A DNA stretch of 64,000 nt from Larkinella rosea (GTDB taxonomy: Bacteria; Bacteroidota; Bacteroidia; Cytophagales; Spirosomataceae). Below the pieces are notes generated by a model, which was not told the origin of the DNA, ran no database searches, and saw only the letters and a list, made by a program, of their open reading frames with translations. Position 1 is the first letter of the stretch; each line of letters begins with the position of its first letter. Both the position numbers and the translations under genes were made by a program. The stretch is taken from the NCBI RefSeq assembly GCF_003858635.1, contig NZ_RQJO01000010.1, forward strand, positions 732,828-796,827, read 5' to 3'. Below, in pieces: positions 60,007 through 64,000 of the stretch.

Positions 60007-62193
60007 ATGAAGCTGATAATCAGAATCGTTCTTCTCGGTTTACTTATTGTTACCAGTTTAAATCAGGAATTGATGGCACAAGCCCAGGGAGTACGCTGGA
60101 CTTCCGACGGCAAAGCTTATCTGTCGGTTAATCGGGAATCCATCGTTCAAACCGCCGTCGTCTCCGGACAGGAAACAACCCTGGTTTCCAAAGAACAACT
60201 GACGCCCGCTGGTACCACAAAACCGCTGACCGTAGCCGGTTTTGCCTTTAGCCGGGACTCCTCCACCGTCTTGATTTTCACGAATACGGCCCGGGTCTGG
60301 CGCTACAACAGCCGCGGTGATTATTACCTGCTCAACCGAAAAACCGGTCAGTTGCGGCAGGTGGGGAAGAGTCAACCCAGTCAATCGCTGCTCTACGCCA
60401 AGCTGTCGCCCGACGGAACCAAGGTGGCCTATGTAAGCCGGAATAACCTCTTTGTAGAAGATATCGCAACCGAAAAAACGATTCCATTAACCACCGATGG
60501 TACGCGTAAACGCATCAACGGCACCTTTGACTGGGCTTACGAAGAAGAATTTGGCTGTCGTGACGGTTTTCGCTGGAGTCCTGACAGCAAGCAGATTGCC
60601 TATTGGCAGATCGATGCCAGCACCATCCGCGACTATCTGATGCTCAATACGACCGATTCGGTGTATTCACGCGTGGTTCCGGTCGAATACCCCAAAGTGG
60701 GCGAATCGCCGTCGCCTGCCCGCATTGGAGTTGTTCCGGCAACGGGTGGCGAAACCCGCTGGCTGGCTATTCCCGGCGATCCGCAGCAGCACTACCTCGT
60801 TCGCATGGAATGGTTTCCCAGTACCAATGAACTGATTATTCAGCAGTTAAACCGAAAACAAAATCACAGCATCGTTTTCGTCGCCCAGGCTTCCGATGGG
60901 TCGGTCACACCGATTCACGAAGAAACCAGCACTACCTGGATCGACACGAAAGAAAGCTGGAACCGGGGCAATCCGAGCGGCTGGGAATGGCTGGACGGCG
61001 GCAAATCGTTCATTTGGGTTTCTGAAAAGGATGGCTGGCGGCATTTGTACCAACTCAGCCGCGACGGTAAAAAGGAAGTACTACTCACACCGGGGCCCTT
61101 CGACATCGCCCACATCAGCTCTATTGACGAAAAAAACCGCTATATCTATTTCATTGCCTCGCCCAATCAGCCGACACAGCGGTATCTGTACCGGACGAAA
61201 ATGGACGGGAAAGGGAAACTGGAGCGGATTTCAACGGCCAGTGAAGTGGGCACGCACACGTATGACATCGCGCCCGGCGGCCAGTTTGCGCAGCATTCGT
61301 TCAATAGCCACCGGGTTCCCATGAAAACCGAGTGGGTTCGCTTGCCGGATCACCAGGTCGTTCGGGCCATTCCCCGCCCCTCTTCGGCTGCGCAAACGCC
61401 ACGAAATGTCGAGTTTTTTACGATCAAAACTTCCGATGGAATTACACTGGATGGCTGGATGCGAAAACCAGTTGATTTTGACAGTACGAAAAAGTATCCG
61501 GTGGTTTTCTTTGTCTATGGCGAACCGGCTTCCACAACGACCAACGATGTTTTTTCGGCAGGTAGCAACGCACAATTCGATGGCGATATGGCAAAAGCGG
61601 GTTATTGTTACGTCGCGCTGGACAACCGGGGAACGCCGACGCTTAAAGGGGCAGCCTGGCGGAAAGCCATTTACCGCCAAATAGGCCGGATTAATGTCCG
61701 CGATCAGGCGATGGGTGCCAAAAAATTGTTCGAACAACGGGCCTATCTGGATACAAGTCGGGTAGCGGTTTGGGGCTGGAGCGGAGGAGGATCGACCACG
61801 CTTCAATTGCTGTTTCAATATCCTGAAATTTACAAAACAGGCATTGCCATAGCCGCTGTTGGCAATCAGCTATTTTATGACAACATTTATCAGGAACGTT
61901 ATATGGGATTACCCCAGGAAAATCGAGAGGATTTTGTGGCGGGTTCCCCCATTACCTACGCTAAAAACTTGCGGGGAAATTTGCTGTATATTCACGGAAC
62001 GGGCGACGACAATGTGCATTACTCCAATGCAGAAGTAATTATCAATGAGCTCGTTAAGTATAATAAGCAGTTTCAGGTCATGCCGTATCCAAACCGAACA
62101 CACGGTATTTCGGAGGGTGAAGGGACAACCAAACATCTTCGCACGCTCTACACCAATTATTTACTCAGGAACTGTCCGCCCGGCGCTCGCTGA
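60007..62193 (+). CDS. dipeptidyl peptidase IV-type S9 peptidase
   Basis: A secreted 728-residue serine peptidase with an N-terminal beta-propeller (about 30-480) and a C-terminal alpha/beta-hydrolase domain. The triad is S592 (G-W-S-G-G-G), D667 (H-G-T-G-D-D-N-V-H) and H699 (N-R-T-H-G-I). The Glu pair that binds the substrate amino terminus in DPP IV is present in Y-E-E-E-F (residues 178-182). DPP IV removes X-Pro/X-Ala dipeptides. It starts 4 bp after the AraC gene, forming a likely operon linked to hydroxyproline use. Confidence 0.93.
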   Translation: MKLIIRIVLLGLLIVTSLNQELMAQAQGVRWTSDGKAYLSVNRESIVQTAVVSGQETTLVSKEQLTPAGTTKPLTVAGFAFSRDSSTVLIFTNTARVWRYNSRGDYYLLNRKTGQLRQVGKSQPSQSLLYAKLSPDGTKVAYVSRNNLFVEDIATEKTIPLTTDGTRKRINGTFDWAYEEEFGCRDGFRWSPDSKQIAYWQIDASTIRDYLMLNTTDSVYSRVVPVEYPKVGESPSPARIGVVPATGGETRWLAIPGDPQQHYLVRMEWFPSTNELIIQQLNRKQNHSIVFVAQASDGSVTPIHEETSTTWIDTKESWNRGNPSGWEWLDGGKSFIWVSEKDGWRHLYQLSRDGKKEVLLTPGPFDIAHISSIDEKNRYIYFIASPNQPTQRYLYRTKMDGKGKLERISTASEVGTHTYDIAPGGQFAQHSFNSHRVPMKTEWVRLPDHQVVRAIPRPSSAAQTPRNVEFFTIKTSDGITLDGWMRKPVDFDSTKKYPVVFFVYGEPASTTTNDVFSAGSNAQFDGDMAKAGYCYVALDNRGTPTLKGAAWRKAIYRQIGRINVRDQAMGAKKLFEQRAYLDTSRVAVWGWSGGGSTTLQLLFQYPEIYKTGIAIAAVGNQLFYDNIYQERYMGLPQENREDFVAGSPITYAKNLRGNLLYIHGTGDDNVHYSNAEVIINELVKYNKQFQVMPYPNRTHGISEGEGTTKHLRTLYTNYLLRNCPPGAR

Positions 62194-62232
62194 TGCCCAA
62201 TAAGTTAATTTTCATATCGTTTACGTTACCTT

Positions 62233-63879
62233 ATGACTGCTAAACTTCATAAAACCGCCTGGCTGCTGCTCGGCCTGTTCTTTTCGGTTGCGGCTTCCGC
62301 CCAAAAGTTTGCGTTTACCCACGACGATACGCTGCGCGGTTCCATCACTCCCGAACGGGCCTGGTGGGATCTGGCCTTTTATCATTTGCAGGTCAAACTG
62401 AATCCGGCCGACAGCGCAATCAGCGGCAGTACAACCATTCAGTACCGCGTTCTGAAACCCAGCCAAACGCTGCAAATCGATTTGCAGCGGCCACTCAGCG
62501 TTCAGAAAATTGTGCAGGATGGCAAAGAGCTATCGTTCCGGCAGGACGGGAACGCCTATTTTGTAACGCTTCAGAAAAAGCAGGTAGCGGGGCAAAAAGA
62601 GTCGTTGATCGTTTCGTATGGCGGAAAGCCCCACGTTGCCAAACGGGCTCCCTGGGATGGCGGTTTTGTCTGGAAACGGGATAAAGCCGGGCAATGGTTT
62701 ATCGCAACAGCCTGCCAGGGTTTGGGGGCCAGCGCCTGGTGGCCGTGCAAGGATCACATGTACGACGAACCGGATAGCATGCTCATCAGCATTACCGTGC
62801 CAAAGGATCTGAGCGATGTTTCAAACGGTCGTCTACAGCGGGTTACCGAAAATGGGGATGGCAGCCATACCTTCGATTGGTTTGTCAGTAATCCGATCAA
62901 CAATTACGGCGTCAATCTCAATGTCGGTAATTACGTTCACTGGTCGGACACTTTTCAGGGCGAAAAAGGACCATTGAGGCTGGATTTTTATGCGCTGCCC
63001 GAACACGAAGATTCGGCACGTCGGCAGTTTCAGCAGGTAAAACCGATGTTGAAAGCGTTTGAACACTGGTTTGGCCCGTATCCATTTTATGAAGACGGTT
63101 ACAAATTGGTGGAGACGCCTTATCTGGGGATGGAACACCAAAGCTCGGTAACGTATGGAAACCGCTTTCGCAATGGGTATTTGGGCCGGGATTTGTCTGG
63201 TACCGGTTTTGGCCTTCTCTGGGATTTCATCATCGTCCACGAATCCGGCCACGAATGGTTTGCCAATAACATTACGTATAAGGACATTGCCGATATGTGG
63301 GTTCATGAGAGCTTTACGAACTATTCTGAAAACCTGTTTACCGAATACTATTACGGAAAAGATGCCGGATCAGCCTATGTTATGGGAACTCGGGCTTTAA
63401 TCCGCAACGACAGACCTATCGTTGGTTATTACAACGTAAACCGTTCAGGATCAGGCGACATGTATTATAAAGGAGGGAATATGTTGCATACTATCCGCCA
63501 GATCATTGGAAATGACGAAAAATGGCGGCAAATTCTGCGGGGACTTAATAAAACGTTTTACCACCAGACGGTCGACGGCAAGCAGATTGAGGAATACATC
63601 AGCCAGGAATCGGCGATAAATCTCCAGAAGGTGTTCGATCAATACCTGCGGGATAACCGCATTCCCACTTTAGAGTATAAAATTGTAAAAAATAAGGTGC
63701 AATACCGTTGGACCAATTGCGTCGCGGGATTCAATATGCCTCTTCAAGTCTGTTTAAACAATTCGGGACCAGTTCAAAATTTAAACCCATCTACAGACTG
63801 GCAAACGTTACAAACGTCGGGAGTTACTCGATTGACCAGTGATCCCAATTATTACGTATTTGTTCAGCTAAAACCCTAA
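62233..63879 (+). CDS. M1-family zinc aminopeptidase
   Basis: A secreted 548-residue metallopeptidase with a signal peptide (residues 1-22, ending SAAQ-like ASAQ), an N-terminal beta domain (about 40-220) and the thermolysin-like catalytic domain. Zinc ligands are H336 and H340 of H-E-S-G-H and E359, in the exact H-E-x2-H-x18-E spacing. The substrate-recognition motif is L-G-M-E-H-Q in place of GAMEN. It lacks the large ERAP1-like C-terminal domain, as is common in Bacteroidota. It follows the S9 peptidase by 39 bp and would finish peptide breakdown. Confidence 0.92.
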   Translation: MTAKLHKTAWLLLGLFFSVAASAQKFAFTHDDTLRGSITPERAWWDLAFYHLQVKLNPADSAISGSTTIQYRVLKPSQTLQIDLQRPLSVQKIVQDGKELSFRQDGNAYFVTLQKKQVAGQKESLIVSYGGKPHVAKRAPWDGGFVWKRDKAGQWFIATACQGLGASAWWPCKDHMYDEPDSMLISITVPKDLSDVSNGRLQRVTENGDGSHTFDWFVSNPINNYGVNLNVGNYVHWSDTFQGEKGPLRLDFYALPEHEDSARRQFQQVKPMLKAFEHWFGPYPFYEDGYKLVETPYLGMEHQSSVTYGNRFRNGYLGRDLSGTGFGLLWDFIIVHESGHEWFANNITYKDIADMWVHESFTNYSENLFTEYYYGKDAGSAYVMGTRALIRNDRPIVGYYNVNRSGSGDMYYKGGNMLHTIRQIIGNDEKWRQILRGLNKTFYHQTVDGKQIEEYISQESAINLQKVFDQYLRDNRIPTLEYKIVKNKVQYRWTNCVAGFNMPLQVCLNNSGPVQNLNPSTDWQTLQTSGVTRLTSDPNYYVFVQLKP

Positions 63880-63882
63880 TGC

Positions 63883-63916
63883 AAAAAAAAGTCCGCATCT
63901 GGTTTAGATGCGGACT
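63883..63916 (-). terminator. Rho-independent terminator of the rRNA operon
   Basis: On the minus strand a perfect stem (GTCCGCATCT with AGATGCGGAC; 11 bp including the closing A-T) with a 5-nt loop is followed by eight Ts. It lies just after the 5S rRNA 3' end. Confidence 0.92.
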
Positions 63917-63924
63917 CGGTATTC

Positions 63925-64000
63925 TGTGGTGGCGGCAACCTACTCTCCCGGAAGTGACTCCAGTACCATCGGCGTAACGGGGCTTAACGGCTCTGTTCGG
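63925..64000 (-). rRNA. 5S ribosomal RNA, 3' part (5' end outside window)
   Basis: The reverse complement reads CCGAACAGAGCCGTTAAGCC at the edge, then CGCCGATGGTACTG and GGGAGAGTAGGTTGCCGCC, the conserved 5S segments. About 76 of some 115 nucleotides are visible; the 3' end at about 63925 is estimated. The 23S and 16S genes should lie further right on the minus strand. Confidence 0.95.

Noticed and set aside
1..64000. CRISPR array, tRNA, tmRNA, RNase P RNA or insertion sequence
   Set aside because: No regularly spaced direct repeats, no recognised RNA core motif and no transposase-like frame were found. The two long palindromes have no direct-repeat flanks or coding part, so they are repeats and not insertion sequences.

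Overview
The window reads as a chromosomal segment of a Bacteroidota bacterium, most likely a Cytophagales member of the Spirosoma/Larkinella kind. The grounds are two type IX secretion sorting domains (one type A, one gliding-motility CHU_C type), Tat-dependent GMC-oxidoreductase/gluconate-dehydrogenase-subunit-3 pairs, many secreted glycoside hydrolases, the absence of Shine-Dalgarno-driven starts, and a balanced base composition. Genus assignment is inference. No mobile element, CRISPR array or tRNA was found. The right edge enters an rRNA operon (5S rRNA 3' end, minus strand).

Layout. 1-11.4 kb: the end of a cupin gene, then secreted proteins: a TlpA-like thioredoxin, an alpha-L-rhamnosidase (GH78), a beta-lactamase-like serine hydrolase, a lipocalin-like lipoprotein, a GH2 beta-galactosidase and a GH36-like alpha-galactosidase, together a plant-glycan degradation set without SusC/D. 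11.5-14.1 kb: two SRPBCC proteins and a GlxA-type AraC regulator. 14.1-19.7 kb: a minus-strand sulfur cluster with two copies of a YeeE/YedE transporter pair flanking a persulfide dioxygenase-rhodanese fusion, a TauE exporter, a Crp/Fnr regulator and a DUF2892 protein. 19.7-24.4 kb: a Tat-exported hydrolase, a double DUF4242 lipoprotein and the first GMC oxidoreductase pair.

24.4-54.7 kb is a large exopolysaccharide (EPS) locus. It contains a processive GT2, several other glycosyltransferases, an O-antigen-ligase-like protein, an acyltransferase, a half-length TolC protein, a Wzc-like protein with a degenerate kinase domain, a flippase, a PKD lipoprotein, a CHU_C protein, a large CBM6 glycosidase and the initiating sugar-phosphate transferase. 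That transferase carries an N-terminal pseudo-receiver domain and lies beside a FIST sensor / hybrid histidine kinase / Hpt / response regulator set. This suggests that a multistep phosphorelay controls polymer initiation; it is the most interesting part of the window. A second GMC pair is embedded in the locus.

55.7-63.9 kb: a 4-hydroxyproline catabolic operon (deaminase-like DapA family, epimerase, D-amino-acid dehydrogenase) divergent from an AraC regulator, a dipeptidyl-peptidase-IV-type S9 peptidase and an M1 aminopeptidase. Together these suggest use of hydroxyproline-rich peptides such as collagen or plant extensin.

At sequence level the heptamer AAAACCG/CGGTTTT is strongly over-represented on both strands, in genes and between them. 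Two long near-perfect palindromes of one family (9058-9133 and 24363-24446) also stand out.
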